The position numbers and the translations under genes were made by a program. Shown piece by piece: positions 37,798 through 48,429 of a stretch of 64,000 nt of DNA. The first letter of the stretch is position 1; every line of letters begins with the position of its first letter. The notes beneath the pieces were generated by a model. The model saw nothing but the letters and a program-made list of their open reading frames with translations, was not told the origin of the DNA and searched no databases. Origin of the DNA: Ideonella sp. (lineage in GTDB: Bacteria; Pseudomonadota; Gammaproteobacteria; Burkholderiales; Burkholderiaceae_C); contig JABTUY010000003.1 of NCBI GenBank assembly GCA_015075165.1, positions 124,001-188,000 on the forward strand, read 5' to 3'.

Positions 37798-39456
37798 GTG
37801 ACGGTCGCCCCGATCCCGGCCCTGGTGACGCGCGACGCCGCGCGCGAACTGCCACGCTGGGCGCTGCTGCTACTGTGCGCGGCCTACGTGCTGCCCGGCG
37901 TGTTCGGCCGCGACCCGTGGAAGAACGCCGACCTCACCGCGTTCGGCCAGATGCTGGCGATGGCGCAGGGGCGCACGTCGTGGTTCGCGCCGGCGCTCGG
38001 CGGCGTGCCCACCGATGCCGCGCTGCTGCCCAATTGGCTCGGCGCCGGCGCAATCGTGCTCACGTCGCCTTGGCTCGATCCGTCGCTGGCGGCGCGGCTG
38101 CCATTCGCGCTGCTGCTGGTGGCGACGCTGGTGGCGCTGTGGTACGCCTGCTTCGCGCTGGCGCGCACCGACGCCGCGCAGCCGCTGCCGTTCGCGTTCG
38201 GCGGCGAGGCGCAGGCGGTGGACTACGCGCGCGCGATCGCCGACGCCTCGGTGCTCGCGCTGATCGCCACACTGGGCCTGCTGCAGCTCGGCCACGAGAC
38301 CACGCCCGAGCTGGCGCAGCTGGCGGCGATCGCGGCCGCGCAATGGGCGCTCGCGGTGGCGCCGTTCCACTCCGGGCGCGCACGCATCGGCATCGTGCTG
38401 GCGCTGCCGGCGCTGGCCGGCAGCGGCGCGCCGGCGATCGCGGCGGTGGTCGGCGTCACCGGCATCCTGATCTGCGCGCGCTCCACCTATGCCGCCGTGC
38501 GCCGCTTCGGATGGTGGACCGCCGCGGCCACGCTGCTGGCGGTGGCCGTGGCGACGCTGACGCACCGGTGGGCCTGGCGCCTGACGCCGCCGGCCACGCC
38601 GCTGGCGCTGCTGGTGCTGGCGCGGCAGTGGCTGTGGTTCCTGTGGCCGTCGTGGCTGCTCGCGCTGTGGGCACTGTGGCAATGGCGGCACTTCCTGCTG
38701 CGGCGGCACGTGGCGATCCCGCTGTCGGCGCTGCTGACGGCGATGGTCGCCAACGTGGCGATGGGCGGCTCCGATCGCGCGTTGCTGCTCGGCCTGCCGG
38801 GCCTGGCCGTGCTGGCCGCCTTCGCGCTGCCGACCTTGCGCCGCAGCACCGGTTCGGCGATCGACTGGTTCTCGGTGTTCTTCTTCACGTTGATCGCGCT
38901 CGCCGTGTGGGTGATCTACATCGCGATGCAGACCGGCGTGCCGGCCGGCCCGGCGCGCAACGTGGCCAAGCTGGCGCCGGGCTTCGTGCCGCAGTTCGGC
39001 TGGCTTGCACTCGTCGTGGCCACGGTGGCCACCGTCGCCTGGCTCTGGCTGGTGCGCTGGCGCACCGCGCGTCACCGCTCGGCGCTGTGGCGCAGTCTGG
39101 TGCTGCCGGCCGGCGGCGTGGTGCTGGCGTGGAACCTGGCGATGACGCTGTGGCTGCCGCCGTTGGACTATGCGCGCAGCTACCGTGCGCACATCCGGCT
39201 GCTCGCCAAGCACATTCCGCCCGACGTCTGCATCGCGGCACCGGGGCTGCCGCGTGCATTGACCGCCGCGCTCGAGTACTACGGCCACTGGCGCATCGAC
39301 GCCCGCCCCGAGGCGGCGCAGGGCGATTGCCCGGTGCGGCTCGAGGCCGGCACCATCGCCCACCCGCCGTTGCCGCCCGAAGGCTGGACGACGATCGCGA
39401 TCGAGCGGCGCCCGACCGACAAGGACGAGGTCACCGGCGTGTTCCGCCGGCCGTGA
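37798..39456 (+). CDS. polytopic membrane protein, GT-C (ArnT/PMT-like) glycosyltransferase candidate
   Basis: A 552-residue integral membrane protein with about ten or more hydrophobic segments (for example WALLLLCAAYVLPGVF, LPFALLLVATLVALWYACFAL, FFFTLIALAVWVIYIAM) and a soluble C-terminal part of about 120 residues. The early loop GRDPWKNADLTAFGQMLAMAQG resembles the acidic loop of GT-C enzymes that use lipid-linked sugars, so an ArnT/PMT-like function is possible but not proven. A GTG at 37798 is chosen because it begins just before the first polar segment; a GTG at 37756 is also in frame. A CATGAT lies six bases upstream. It converges with phoR. Confidence 0.65.
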   Translation: MTVAPIPALVTRDAARELPRWALLLLCAAYVLPGVFGRDPWKNADLTAFGQMLAMAQGRTSWFAPALGGVPTDAALLPNWLGAGAIVLTSPWLDPSLAARLPFALLLVATLVALWYACFALARTDAAQPLPFAFGGEAQAVDYARAIADASVLALIATLGLLQLGHETTPELAQLAAIAAAQWALAVAPFHSGRARIGIVLALPALAGSGAPAIAAVVGVTGILICARSTYAAVRRFGWWTAAATLLAVAVATLTHRWAWRLTPPATPLALLVLARQWLWFLWPSWLLALWALWQWRHFLLRRHVAIPLSALLTAMVANVAMGGSDRALLLGLPGLAVLAAFALPTLRRSTGSAIDWFSVFFFTLIALAVWVIYIAMQTGVPAGPARNVAKLAPGFVPQFGWLALVVATVATVAWLWLVRWRTARHRSALWRSLVLPAGGVVLAWNLAMTLWLPPLDYARSYRAHIRLLAKHIPPDVCIAAPGLPRALTAALEYYGHWRIDARPEAAQGDCPVRLEAGTIAHPPLPPEGWTTIAIERRPTDKDEVTGVFRRP

Positions 39457-39470
39457 TCCGCGACGGTGCG

Positions 39471-40784
39471 TCAGCGCACGCGCGTCGACGGAAACACCAG
39501 CCTGAACACCGAGCCCTTGCCGGGCTCGCTGTCGACCTGCAGCTCGCCGCCGTGCCGCTGCACCGTGTGCTTGGCGATCGCCAGGCCGAGGCCGGTGCCG
39601 CCGGTTGCGCGGGCACGCGCGCCGTCGACGCGATAGAACCGCTCACCGAGGCGCGCGAGGTGCTCGCGCGCGATCCCGATGCCGGTATCGCGCACCTCGA
39701 ACACGCCACCGCCCTGCGCACGCGGCAACCAACGGACGTCGACCGTGCCGCCCTCGGGCGTGTAGCGCACGGCATTGGCGACCAAGTTCAGCATCGCGCC
39801 GAACAGCTCGGACTCGAGCCCGGCGATCATCGCCTGGCCGCCACTCTCGACGTGCAGCGTGTGCCGGCCGCCGGACAGCGCCAGCGCATCGGTGCGCAAA
39901 CGCTGCATCAGCGGTTCGAGCGCGACCCAGCGATCCACCGGCGGGCGCGGGCCGCTCTCGATCTGCGCCAGCACCAGCAGGTCATCGAGCAGCGCGCGCA
40001 TGCGGGCGGCCTGCTCCTGCATCAGCGCCAGCACGCGGTCGCGTTCGCCCGCGCCCAGCTCGATCTGATGCATCGTGTCGACGAAGCCGGCGAGCACCGT
40101 GAGCGGGGTGCGCATCTCGTGCGACACGTTGGCCACGAAGTCGCGGCGCATCTCGTCGGTGCGCAGCCGCTCGGTGATGTCCTGCGTCAGCAGCACGCGA
40201 TGGCCGTCGGTGCCGTACGGCCGCACCCAGGTCAACAGGCTGCCGGGTCGCCCGGGCAACGCGAAGATCACCGGTTGATCGATCCGGCGCGACTGCAGGT
40301 GGGCCACGAACGCCGGTGCCCGCACGAGGTGGGTGACGCGCTGGCGCCGGTCGCGCAAGGGATCGATCCCCAGGTGATCCGCCGCGGTGGCGTTGCACCA
40401 CTCGATGCGATCGTCATCGTCGACCAGCACCACGCCGTTGGGTGCGGCGTCGATCGCCGTCAGCAGCTGCGTGAGGCGCTGGCGTTCGTGCTCGAGGTCG
40501 TACTCGCGACGCAGCAGCGCGCGCTCGACGCGATGCGCCAACTCACCCCAGAAACCGGTGTGGCGCGGTGCACCCTGCACCTGCGGGTCGCGCAACCACT
40601 GCAACAGCGAGCGCGCCCGCAGCAGGTCGTAGGCGACGGCCAGCGCCACGCCAGCCAGCGCGCCGCCGAAAGCCCACAGCGGCCCGTGCGAATCCAGCGC
40701 ATCGCCCGCCAGGTAGCCCATGGCCGCACCGAAGGCCGTGACCGCAACGGCCGCGAACATCCGGGGCAACAGCCAGACCAGCAT
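39471..40784 (-). CDS. phoR: phosphate regulon sensor histidine kinase PhoR
   Basis: A 437-residue inner-membrane sensor kinase. Two hydrophobic segments (about 7-27 and 36-52) with almost no periplasmic loop are typical of PhoR, which senses phosphate through PstSCAB and PhoU. A PAS domain (about 105-200, AAPNGVVLVDDDDRIEWCN) precedes HisKA with His222 in NVSHEMRTPLTVL and the ATPase with LVANAVRYTPEGG, VRDTGIGIAREHL and GGTGLGLAI. It starts 12 bases after phoB and is the last gene of the seven-gene phosphate unit. Confidence 0.97.
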   Translation of the reverse strand: MLVWLLPRMFAAVAVTAFGAAMGYLAGDALDSHGPLWAFGGALAGVALAVAYDLLRARSLLQWLRDPQVQGAPRHTGFWGELAHRVERALLRREYDLEHERQRLTQLLTAIDAAPNGVVLVDDDDRIEWCNATAADHLGIDPLRDRRQRVTHLVRAPAFVAHLQSRRIDQPVIFALPGRPGSLLTWVRPYGTDGHRVLLTQDITERLRTDEMRRDFVANVSHEMRTPLTVLAGFVDTMHQIELGAGERDRVLALMQEQAARMRALLDDLLVLAQIESGPRPPVDRWVALEPLMQRLRTDALALSGGRHTLHVESGGQAMIAGLESELFGAMLNLVANAVRYTPEGGTVDVRWLPRAQGGGVFEVRDTGIGIAREHLARLGERFYRVDGARARATGGTGLGLAIAKHTVQRHGGELQVDSEPGKGSVFRLVFPSTRVR

Positions 40785-40796
40785 CGCAGCCGCCCG

Positions 40797-41501
40797 CTAC
40801 GGCGTCGACAAGGCCTGGGCGGATTCGACGAGCCGATACCCGGCGCCGCGCACCGTCTCGATCATCGAGGCGCAGCGCGCCGGCGCCAGCGCGTCGCGCA
40901 GGCGCTTCACGTGCACGTCGACCGTGCGCTCCTCGATGAACACGTGATCGCCCCACACCCGGTCGAGCAACTGCTTGCGGCTGTGCACACGATCGGGATG
41001 CGCCACCAGGAAGTGCAGCAGCTTGAACTCCGTGGGTCCGAGGCGCAGCTCCTGCCCGCCGGCGACCACGCGGCGTGTCGCCGGGTCGACCCGCAGGTGG
41101 CCGACCGCAACGGCCTCCTCCAGCGCCTCGGGCGTCTTGCGCCGCAGCACCGCGCGGATGCGCGCAACCAGCTCCTGCGTCGAGAACGGCTTGGTCAGGT
41201 AGTCATCGGCGCCGGCGTCGAGCCCGGTCACCTTGTCGGTCTCCTCGCCGCGCGCCGTCAGCATGATCAGCGGCAGGTTCCGCGTGCGGGCATCGGCACG
41301 CCAACGCCGCGCCAGCGCCAGGCCGGACTGCCCGGGCAGCATCCAGTCGAGCACCACCAGATCGGGCAGCACCGCATCGACCGCCGCACTCGCCCGCTCG
41401 GCATCGGCCACGGTCGTCACGTCGTGGCCCGCGTGGCGCAGGTTGAGCGCGATCAGCTCGGCGATCGCGGGTTCGTCTTCGACCACCAGGATGCGGCTCA
41501 C
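40797..41501 (-). CDS. phoB: phosphate regulon response regulator PhoB
   Basis: A 234-residue OmpR-family regulator. Receiver residues: E8 and D9, phosphoacceptor Asp52 (VVLDWMLPG), and Lys in DDYLTKPFS. The C-terminal winged helix has LRLGPTEFKLLHFLV and HVKRLRDAL. It activates Pho-box promoters when phosphate is low. The start is a GTG at 41501 (MSRILVVEDEP), 13 bases after phoU. It would control the pst promoter at the head of its own gene cluster. Confidence 0.98.
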   Translation of the reverse strand: MSRILVVEDEPAIAELIALNLRHAGHDVTTVADAERASAAVDAVLPDLVVLDWMLPGQSGLALARRWRADARTRNLPLIMLTARGEETDKVTGLDAGADDYLTKPFSTQELVARIRAVLRRKTPEALEEAVAVGHLRVDPATRRVVAGGQELRLGPTEFKLLHFLVAHPDRVHSRKQLLDRVWGDHVFIEERTVDVHVKRLRDALAPARCASMIETVRGAGYRLVESAQALSTP

Positions 41502-41514
41502 GATCGGCAGACCC

Positions 41515-42243
41515 TCAGCGCACCATCGACGCCACGGCCTCTTGTGCGGTGTGGCGAACGTCGGTGCCCTTGACGACGTAGATGACCCCCTCGGCCAGGT
41601 TCTTCGCATGGTCGCCCACGCGTTCGATCGCCTTGGCCACGAACACCAGGTCGATGCTGGCCGAGATGGTGCGCGGGTCTTCCATCATGTAGGTGATCAG
41701 CTTGCGCATCAGGCCATCGAACTCGCGATCGATCTGGTCGTCCTGCCTCAGCACCTCGAGTGCGGCCTCGACATCGAGCCGTGCGAACGCATCGAGCACC
41801 TTGCGCAACTGGCGGATCGCCAGCTCCGACTCGAACGCCAGATCGGCCACCGGCAGCCGCATGCGACTCGACACGCCGGCATTCAGCAGGCGCTGCACGG
41901 TGCGGCCGATGCGCGCCGCCTCGTCGCCGATGCGCTCCAGGTTGCCGATCGCCTTGGACACCGCGATCAGCAGGCGGAGGTCGCGCGCCGTGGGCTGGCG
42001 GCGCGCGATGATGGTCGACAGGTCGCGGTCGATCTCGACCTCCAGCGCGTTGACCCGCTGCTCCTGCTCCAACACGGCGGTCGCGACATCGCCGCTCAGT
42101 GTGGTGAGCGCGTGGACCGCTTGCGCGACCTGCGACTCGACCAAGCCGCCCATCTCGAGCACGCGACCGGAGATCGTGCTGAGCTCGGAGTCGAACTGCG
42201 TCGAGAGGTGCTTGTCGCTCATGTCGGCAACCGCCATTGTCAT
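41515..42243 (-). CDS. phoU: phosphate transport system regulator PhoU
   Basis: A 242-residue protein made of two PhoU helical bundles with paired metal-binding motifs ([15 protein letters not shown] and [15 protein letters not shown]). It couples the Pst transporter to PhoR and limits phosphate uptake. The ATG at 42243 overlaps the pstB stop by 4 bases (ATGA); a downstream ATG (MSDKHLS) is possible. Gene order pstB-phoU is conserved. Confidence 0.97.
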   Translation of the reverse strand: MTMAVADMSDKHLSTQFDSELSTISGRVLEMGGLVESQVAQAVHALTTLSGDVATAVLEQEQRVNALEVEIDRDLSTIIARRQPTARDLRLLIAVSKAIGNLERIGDEAARIGRTVQRLLNAGVSSRMRLPVADLAFESELAIRQLRKVLDAFARLDVEAALEVLRQDDQIDREFDGLMRKLITYMMEDPRTISASIDLVFVAKAIERVGDHAKNLAEGVIYVVKGTDVRHTAQEAVASMVR

Positions 42244-43040
42244 CCGAATCGCCCCGTGATGTAGTCCTCGGTATCCTTCTGCTTGGGCTTCAGGAACAGC
42301 TCGGCCGTCGGGCCGAACTCGATCAGGTCACCGAGGTACAGGTAGGCGGTGTAGTCGGAGCAGCGTGCCGCCTGCTGCATGTTGTGCGTGACGATCACCA
42401 CCGTGTAGTCGTTCTTCAGCTCGTGGATCAGCTGCTCGATCTTGCCGGTGGAGATCGGGTCGAGCGCCGAGCACGGCTCGTCGAGCAGCAGCACCTCGGG
42501 CCGGATCGCGATGCCGCGCGCGATGCACAGGCGTTGCTGCTGGCCGCCCGACAGGCCGGCCCCGCTGTGCTGCAGCTTGTCCTTCACCTCGTTCCACAGG
42601 GCCGCTTTCTTCAACGCCCACTCGACGCGGTCGTCCATCTCGGCGCGCGGCAAGGCCTCGAACAGCCGCACCCCGAAGGCAACGTTGTCGTAGATCGACA
42701 TCGGGAACGGCGTCGGCTTCTGAAACACCATGCCGATGCGGGCGCGGATCAGGCTGACGTCGAAGCGGCGGTCGAGAATGTTCTCGCCATCGAGCAGGAT
42801 GTGGCCGTCAGCGCGCTGCTCGGGATACAGCTCGTACATGCGATTGAACGTGCGCAGCAGCGTCGACTTGCCGCAGCCCGAGGGCCCGATGAACGCGGTG
42901 ACGCGGCGCTCGGGGATCTCCAGGTTGATGCGCTTGAGGGCCTGAAAGCCGCCGTAGTAGAAGTTCAGGTCGTGCACCGCGATCTTGGTCTTCTCGGTCT
43001 TGGCCGGTGATCTCACCGGCGCCTCCGCGAGGGCTTGCAT
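42240..43040 (-). CDS. pstB: phosphate ABC transporter ATP-binding protein PstB
   Basis: A 266-residue ABC ATPase that powers phosphate import through PstCA. Walker A is GPSGCGKS (52-59), the Q-loop lies in [16 protein letters not shown], the signature is [14 protein letters not shown], Walker B is [13 protein letters not shown] and the switch His is in IVTHNMQQA. The ATG at 43040 gives a short N-terminal extension before [12 protein letters not shown]. It starts 8 bases after the pstA stop and overlaps phoU. Confidence 0.98.
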   Translation of the reverse strand: MQALAEAPVRSPAKTEKTKIAVHDLNFYYGGFQALKRINLEIPERRVTAFIGPSGCGKSTLLRTFNRMYELYPEQRADGHILLDGENILDRRFDVSLIRARIGMVFQKPTPFPMSIYDNVAFGVRLFEALPRAEMDDRVEWALKKAALWNEVKDKLQHSGAGLSGGQQQRLCIARGIAIRPEVLLLDEPCSALDPISTGKIEQLIHELKNDYTVVIVTHNMQQAARCSDYTAYLYLGDLIEFGPTAELFLKPKQKDTEDYITGRFG

Positions 43041-43048
43041 GCGATCCT

Positions 43049-43918
43049 TCAATTCTTGTTGCGGAACATCACGCGGGCCAGGATGTTCAAGCCCAGCACG
43101 CCAATCGTGATCAGGAAGACGCCGGCCCAGGCCAGCGACTGCCAGTTCGAGTAGGGGCTCATCGCGAACTTGAAGATCGTGACCGGCACGCTGGCCATCG
43201 GCTCGGCGAGGCTGCGGGTCCAGAACTGGTTCGACAGCGCGGTGAACAGCAGCGGCGCGGTCTCGCCGGCGATGCGCGCCACCGCCAGCAGCACACCGGT
43301 GACCACGCCGGCGCGTGCCGCCTTCAGCGTGATCGTCAGGATCACCCTCCACCTCGGCGCACCGAGTGCGTAGGCGGCCTCGCGCAGGGCGTTCGGAATC
43401 AGGTTGAGCATGTTCTCGGTGGTGCGGACCACCACCGGGATCACGATCAGCGCCAGCGCCAGCACGCCGGCCCAGCCGGAGAAGCTCTTCACGCGTGCCA
43501 CCACCACCGAGTAGATGAACAGCCCGATCACGATCGACGGCGCCGACAGCAGGATGTCGTTGATGAATTGCGTCATCCGGCCGATCACCGAGCGTTGGCC
43601 ATACTCGGCCAGGTAGATGCCGGCCAGGATGCCGATCGGCGTGCCGAGCCCGGTGGCCAGCGCCACCATCACCAGCGAACCGAAGAGCGCGTTGGCGAGG
43701 CCGCCCGTGTCCGCCTGCGGTGGCGGCGTCATCTCGGTCAGCACCTGCCAGCTGAGGCCACCGATGCCCAGGCGCAGCGTGTCGAACAAGATCCAGACCA
43801 GCCAGAACACACCGAACGCCATCGCCGCCAGCGACAGCGCCAGCGCGATCGCGTTGACCCGCTTGCGCCTGCGGTGCAAGGCGAGCTTGGCGCGGTCGAA
43901 CGCGAGCGCACGGCCCAT
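43049..43918 (-). CDS. pstA: phosphate ABC transporter permease PstA
   Basis: A 289-residue inner-membrane permease with six hydrophobic segments, the first at about 22-45 and the others after [30 protein letters not shown]. The permease coupling loop is [29 protein letters not shown]. With PstC it forms the phosphate channel. Its ATG overlaps the pstC stop (ATGA). Confidence 0.97.
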   Translation of the reverse strand: MGRALAFDRAKLALHRRRKRVNAIALALSLAAMAFGVFWLVWILFDTLRLGIGGLSWQVLTEMTPPPQADTGGLANALFGSLVMVALATGLGTPIGILAGIYLAEYGQRSVIGRMTQFINDILLSAPSIVIGLFIYSVVVARVKSFSGWAGVLALALIVIPVVVRTTENMLNLIPNALREAAYALGAPRWRVILTITLKAARAGVVTGVLLAVARIAGETAPLLFTALSNQFWTRSLAEPMASVPVTIFKFAMSPYSNWQSLAWAGVFLITIGVLGLNILARVMFRNKN

Positions 43919-44934
43919 CACGCCTTGCGCCCCTCGCCGCGCTGCAGGCGCAACAGCAGCAGTTTCGACAGCGACAGCACGACGAAGGTGATGAAGAACA
44001 GCACCAGGCCGAGATAGATCAGCGAGGCCTGGTGCAGCCCCGCGCCGGCCTCGGCAAACTCGTTGGCCAGCGCCGACGTGATGCTGTTGGCCGCCTCGAA
44101 CAACGACAGCGAATCGAGCTGGTTCATGTTGCCGATGACGAAGGTCACGGCCATGGTCTCGCCCAGCGCGCGCCCGAGACCGAGCATGATGCCGCCGACG
44201 ACGCCGGTCTTGGTGTACGGCAGCACCACGCGCCACATCACCTCCCAGGTGGTGGCGCCCAGGCCGTAGGCCGACTCCTTCAGCATCGGCGGCGTGACCT
44301 CGAAGACGTCGCGCATCACCGAGGCGATGAACGGAATGATCATGATCGCCAGGATGATGCCGGCTGCCAGCAGGCCCAGGCCGACCGGCGGGCCCGACAC
44401 CAGTGCGCCGAGCACCGGCATCTGGCCGAACAGCTGCTGCAGCGGCTGCTGCACCCAGCTGGCGAGAAGCGGCCCGAACACCAGCAGCCCCCACATGCCG
44501 TAGACGATCGACGGCACGGCTGCCAGCAGCTCGATCGCGATGCCGAGCGGCCGCTTCAGCCAGCGCGGTGACAACTCGGAGAGAAACAGCGCGATGCCGA
44601 AGCTCACCGGCACCGCGATCAGCAACGCGATGAACGAGCTCATCAGCGTGCCGTAGATCATGACCAGGCCGCCGTAGCGATTGGCCACCGGGTCCCATTG
44701 CGAGCGCACCAGGAACGACAGCCCGTACTCGCGGATCGCGGGTGCCGCGCCGATCACCAGCGACACGATGATGCCGGCCAGCAGCGCCAACGTGATCAGT
44801 GCGGCACCCATCGCAGCGGCAGCGAACACGCGATCGGCCCATGGGCCGCGCGCCACCCGCGTCCGCGGCGCGGGGTCGCAGCGCGACATCGCCCCTTGGC
44901 TCGCAAGCGCAGCAGCGGGCAGCGTGGCGGCCAT
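43918..44934 (-). CDS. pstC: phosphate ABC transporter permease PstC
   Basis: A 338-residue inner-membrane permease. Hydrophobic segments include [24 protein letters not shown] near 40-63 and several after [19 protein letters not shown]; the coupling loop is [29 protein letters not shown]. The ATG at 44934 is used; an ATG 15 codons in (MSRCDPAP) is an alternative because the first residues are Ala-rich and poorly conserved. It follows pstS by 41 bases. Confidence 0.96.
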   Translation of the reverse strand: MAATLPAAALASQGAMSRCDPAPRTRVARGPWADRVFAAAAMGAALITLALLAGIIVSLVIGAAPAIREYGLSFLVRSQWDPVANRYGGLVMIYGTLMSSFIALLIAVPVSFGIALFLSELSPRWLKRPLGIAIELLAAVPSIVYGMWGLLVFGPLLASWVQQPLQQLFGQMPVLGALVSGPPVGLGLLAAGIILAIMIIPFIASVMRDVFEVTPPMLKESAYGLGATTWEVMWRVVLPYTKTGVVGGIMLGLGRALGETMAVTFVIGNMNQLDSLSLFEAANSITSALANEFAEAGAGLHQASLIYLGLVLFFITFVVLSLSKLLLLRLQRGEGRKA

Positions 44935-44975
44935 GGTGATGGCGGCGGGCGCGTCGCGTGCGGCTCAGCGTGGCG

Positions 44976-46013
44976 TCACGGCGCCGGGTAGGCCGGCTTG
45001 CCTCCAGCGTCCTTGATCTCGCTCCACTGCTTGCGCACCAGTGCCTTCACGCTGTCGGGCAGGGTCACGTACTCGAGATCGACGGCCATCCTGTCGCCCT
45101 CGCGATAGGCCCAGTCGAAGAACTTCAACGCGGCGGCCGCCTGGGCCGGCTTGTCCTGCAGCCTGTGCATCATGATGAACGTGGCGCCGGTGATCGGCCA
45201 CGCATCCTGGCCGGGCTGATCGGTCAGCACCTGATGGAAGGTCTTGCCCCAGTCGGCGCCGGCGGCGGCAGCCTTGGAGGTCAGGTCATCGGGTGCCACG
45301 AAGGCGCCGGCCCGATTGCGCAGCTGAACTGCGTTCATCTTGTTCTGTTTGGCATAGGCATACTCGACGTAGCCGATCGAATTGGGCAAGCGCTGCACGA
45401 AGGCCGACACGCCTTCGTTGCCCTTGCCGCCGGCGCCGGTGGGCCAGTTGACCGCCGTGCCCTCGCCGACCCTGGCCTTCCACTCGGCGTTCACCTTCGC
45501 CAGGTAGTTGGTGAAGATGAACGTGGTGCCCGAACCGTCGGCGCGGCGCACCACCGCGATCGCGGCATCGGGCAGTGCGAGGTCTGGGTTCAGCGACGCG
45601 ATCGCCGCATCGTTCCACTTCGTCACCTTGCCCAGGAAGACGTCACCGAGCACGGCGCCGGTGAGCTTCAGCGCCCCCGCAGCGATGCCCGCCACGTTGA
45701 TCACCGGCACCACGCCGCCGATCACGGTGGGGAACTGCAGCAGGCCATCCCTGGCCAGTGCAGTGTCGGACAGCGGCGCGTCGGAGGCGCCGAAATCCAC
45801 CGTCTTGGCGCGGATCTGGTTCATGCCAGCGCCGGAGCCCACCGATTGATAGTTGATGCGGGCGCCGGTGGCCTTGTGGTAGGCATCGGCCCACTTGGCA
45901 TAGACCGGCGCCGGAAACGACGCGCCAGCGCCGGTGACGTCTTGCGCGATGGCCGCCAGGGCCACGCCGTTCAGCGACGCCAAGACCAGCGTGCGCGCGA
46001 GGATCGATTTCAT
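44976..46013 (-). CDS. pstS: phosphate ABC transporter substrate-binding protein PstS
   Basis: A 345-residue periplasmic phosphate-binding protein. A signal peptide (about 1-23, ending AAIAQ) precedes [23 protein letters not shown]; phosphate-binding segments are [19 protein letters not shown] and [16 protein letters not shown]. An AAGGAG ribosome site stands 5 bases before the ATG. It heads the pstSCAB-phoU-phoBR unit and has a Pho-box-like sequence upstream. Confidence 0.98.
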   Translation of the reverse strand: MKSILARTLVLASLNGVALAAIAQDVTGAGASFPAPVYAKWADAYHKATGARINYQSVGSGAGMNQIRAKTVDFGASDAPLSDTALARDGLLQFPTVIGGVVPVINVAGIAAGALKLTGAVLGDVFLGKVTKWNDAAIASLNPDLALPDAAIAVVRRADGSGTTFIFTNYLAKVNAEWKARVGEGTAVNWPTGAGGKGNEGVSAFVQRLPNSIGYVEYAYAKQNKMNAVQLRNRAGAFVAPDDLTSKAAAAGADWGKTFHQVLTDQPGQDAWPITGATFIMMHRLQDKPAQAAAALKFFDWAYREGDRMAVDLEYVTLPDSVKALVRKQWSEIKDAGGKPAYPAP

Positions 46014-46054
46014 CCCACTCCTTTTCAGCTTTCAGCTTGCATGGGTGGGCACTC

Positions 46055-46073
46055 TATTCAGCGCGCGTGACAG
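46055..46073 (-). promoter_or_regulatory. candidate Pho box upstream of pstS
   Basis: On the minus strand CTGTCAC (46073-46067), 6 of 7 bases of the PhoB half-site CTGTCAT, is followed after a short spacer by CTGAATA, a poorer second half. It lies about 42-60 bases before the pstS ATG, where PhoB would bind. Only one half-site is convincing. Confidence 0.4.
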
Positions 46074-46137
46074 TTCGATGACGGCATGGCGCGGCCGGCA
46101 ACGAGCCGGCGCGTGGATCGACGGCGCGTGGTGCGCA

Positions 46138-46158
46138 GGCGCGCCTTCGGCGCGCGCC
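46138..46158 (-). terminator. GC hairpin after glmM
   Basis: GGCGCGC (46138-46144) pairs with GCGCGCC (46152-46158) about 30 bases after the glmM stop. There is no clear T-run, so it may be an mRNA-stabilising hairpin rather than a true terminator. Confidence 0.35.
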
Positions 46159-46187
46159 ATCGGTGCGCGCGCTCTGCGCGCGGTACC

Positions 46188-47519
46188 TCAGCCGCGTGCC
46201 GCGCGCGCGAGCCGCTCGGCGCAGCCGCGCGCCAGCTCGGCGTCGCTGGCTTCGACCATCACGCGCAGCAGCGGCTCGGTGCCTGAGGCGCGGATCAGCA
46301 CGCGGCCGGCGTCGGCCAGCTCGCGTTGCACGGCCTCCTGCTCGGACGCCAGTGCGCGGTTGGCCTTCCAGTCGGCGCCGGGCGCGAGCCGCACGTTGAT
46401 CAGCGTCTGCGGGAACAGCGCCACACCGTGCAGCAGCTCGGCCAGGCTCTTGCCGCTCAGGCGCACCGCCTGCAGCACCTGCAGCGAACTGATGATGCCG
46501 TCGCCGGTGGTGTGCTTGTCCAGCGCCAGCAGGTGGCCCGAGCTCTCGCCACCGAGCAGCCAGCCGCGCGCGCTGAGCTCTTCGAGGATGTAGCGGTCGC
46601 CGACCTTGGCGCGCACCATCGGCACGTCGCGCGTGCGCAGCGCCAGCTCGACCGCCATGTTCGTCATCAGCGTGCCGACCGCGCCGTCGACCTTCTGGCC
46701 GCTGGCCAGCCGCTCGGCCACCAGCACGTACAGCAGTTCGTCGCCGTTGTAGAGCCGGCCCGCGCGGTCGACCATCTGCAGCCGGTCGGCGTCGCCGTCG
46801 AGCGCGACGCCGTAGTCGGCCCTGTGCTCGGCCACCGCCTTGACCAGCGCCGCCGGCGCGGTGGCACCGACGCCGTCGTTGATGTTCAGGCCATCGGGCG
46901 CACAGCCGATCGCCGCCACGTCGGCCCCGAGTTCGTGGAACACGTCGGGTGCCACGTGGTAGGCCGCGCCGTGCGCCGCATCGACCACGATCTTCAGGCC
47001 GCGCAGCGAGAGGTCGTGCCGCACCGTGCTCTTGCAGAACTCGATGTAGCGTCCGCGTGCGTCGTCGAGCCGGCGGGCCTTGCCGAGGCCGGCCGAATCG
47101 ACCCATTGCGCCGGCTCGTCGAGCGCCGCCTCGACGGCCAGCTCCCACTCGTCGGGCAGCTTCTCGCCGGCGGCCGAGAAGAACTTGATGCCGTTGTCGG
47201 CGTACGGGTTGTGCGACGCGCTGATCACCACGCCGAGGTCGAGCCGCAGCGCACGCGTGAGGTAGGCCACGCCGGGAGTCGGGATCGGACCGCTGAGCAA
47301 GGTGCCGACGCCGGCCGACGCGAAGCCCGCCTCGAGCGCCGACTCGATCATGTAGCCCGAGATGCGCGTGTCCTTGCCGATCACCACCGTCGGCCGCGCG
47401 ATGCGCTGGCGCAGCACGCGGCCCACGGCATGGCCGAGCCGCAGCAGGAAGTCGGGCGTGATCGGTGCCTGGCCCACCGTGCCGCGAATGCCGTCGGTGC
47501 CGAAATATCGCCTCGTCAT
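46188..47519 (-). CDS. glmM: phosphoglucosamine mutase
   Basis: A 443-residue phosphohexomutase that interconverts glucosamine 6- and 1-phosphate on the way to UDP-GlcNAc. The start [16 protein letters not shown] is diagnostic; the phosphoserine is Ser102 in [13 protein letters not shown], the metal loop is [11 protein letters not shown], the sugar loop GGESSGH and the phosphate loop [14 protein letters not shown]. It starts 16 bases after the folP stop, as is usual in this group. Confidence 0.98.
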   Translation of the reverse strand: MTRRYFGTDGIRGTVGQAPITPDFLLRLGHAVGRVLRQRIARPTVVIGKDTRISGYMIESALEAGFASAGVGTLLSGPIPTPGVAYLTRALRLDLGVVISASHNPYADNGIKFFSAAGEKLPDEWELAVEAALDEPAQWVDSAGLGKARRLDDARGRYIEFCKSTVRHDLSLRGLKIVVDAAHGAAYHVAPDVFHELGADVAAIGCAPDGLNINDGVGATAPAALVKAVAEHRADYGVALDGDADRLQMVDRAGRLYNGDELLYVLVAERLASGQKVDGAVGTLMTNMAVELALRTRDVPMVRAKVGDRYILEELSARGWLLGGESSGHLLALDKHTTGDGIISSLQVLQAVRLSGKSLAELLHGVALFPQTLINVRLAPGADWKANRALASEQEAVQRELADAGRVLIRASGTEPLLRVMVEASDAELARGCAERLARAARG

Positions 47520-47535
47520 CTGGAATCTCGCTCCC

Positions 47536-48369
47536 TCAAACTTCGAACCCTGCGCGCCGCCACACGGCCAGCGCGTCGGCCGTGGCGGCCACGTCGTGCA
47601 CGCGCACGATGCGCGCGCCGCGCTGCGCCGCGGCCAGCGCCGCCGCCACGCTGGCCGCCAGGCGCTCGCCGGCCTCGCGGCCGACCAGCAGGCCGAGCGT
47701 GGACTTGCGCGACCAGCCCACCAACAACGGCCACCCGAGCGCCGACAACTCGGCCTGACGCTGCAGCAGCGTCCAATTGTGCTCCGGCGTCTTGCCGAAT
47801 CCGACCCCCGGGTCGAGCACGATTCGCTCCGAAGCGACTCCGGCGGCGCGCAACGCCGCCGCGCGTTCGCGCAGGAAGTCGCACACCTCGCGCACCACGT
47901 CGTCGTAGGTGATCGCCACTTGCATCGTCGCGGCATCCTCGCCGCGCATGTGCATCAGGCAGACGCCGCAGCGGCCGTGCGCGGCCACCGCCTCCAGTGC
48001 ACCGGGGCGACGCAAGGCGCGCACGTCGTTGACGATGTCGGCGCCGGTCGCCAGCGCGGCCCGCATCACCTCGGGCCGGCTGGTGTCGACCGACACCGGC
48101 ACGCCCAGCGTGCAGGCATGCTCGATCACCGGCATCACGCGGTCGAGTTCCTGCTGCGCGCCGGGCGCCCGCGCGCCGGGGCGCGTCGATTCACCGCCGA
48201 TGTCGAGCAGGTCGGCGCCATCGGCCAGCAGCCGCTCGCAATGCGCGCGCGCGGCTGCGGCGGTGGCTTGCCGGCCGCCGTCGAAGAACGAGTCCGGCGT
48301 GACGTTGACGATGCCCATCACGCGGGTGCGCGACAGATCGATCCGGTGGCGCGAGGTCTGCCAGTGCAT
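47536..48369 (-). CDS. folP: dihydropteroate synthase
   Basis: A 277-residue TIM-barrel enzyme that joins pteridine pyrophosphate and p-aminobenzoate in folate synthesis, the sulfonamide target. Motifs: [65 protein letters not shown] and WSRKSTLG. The ATG at 48369 is chosen for the family N-terminus. It sits between a terminator after ftsH and glmM. Confidence 0.97.
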   Translation of the reverse strand: MHWQTSRHRIDLSRTRVMGIVNVTPDSFFDGGRQATAAAARAHCERLLADGADLLDIGGESTRPGARAPGAQQELDRVMPVIEHACTLGVPVSVDTSRPEVMRAALATGADIVNDVRALRRPGALEAVAAHGRCGVCLMHMRGEDAATMQVAITYDDVVREVCDFLRERAAALRAAGVASERIVLDPGVGFGKTPEHNWTLLQRQAELSALGWPLLVGWSRKSTLGLLVGREAGERLAASVAAALAAAQRGARIVRVHDVAATADALAVWRRAGFEV

Positions 48370-48383
48370 GGGTGGCGACGGTA

Positions 48384-48412
48384 GCAAGAAAGACGGGGCC
48401 CGCAGGCCCCGT
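48384..48412 (-). terminator. intrinsic terminator between ftsH and folP
   Basis: An 8-base-pair perfect stem ACGGGGCC/GGCCCCGT (48393-48400, 48405-48412) with a 4-base loop is followed on the minus strand by the T-rich TCTTTCTTGC. It lies 17 bases after the ftsH stop and should partly separate ftsH from folP-glmM. Confidence 0.65.
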
Positions 48413-48429
48413 TGCCACCCCCGGGCGCT

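Noticed and set aside
46014-46187. Small ORFs in the pstS-glmM gap
   Set aside because: They are simple GC repeats (GCGCGC) around a hairpin, without start signals.
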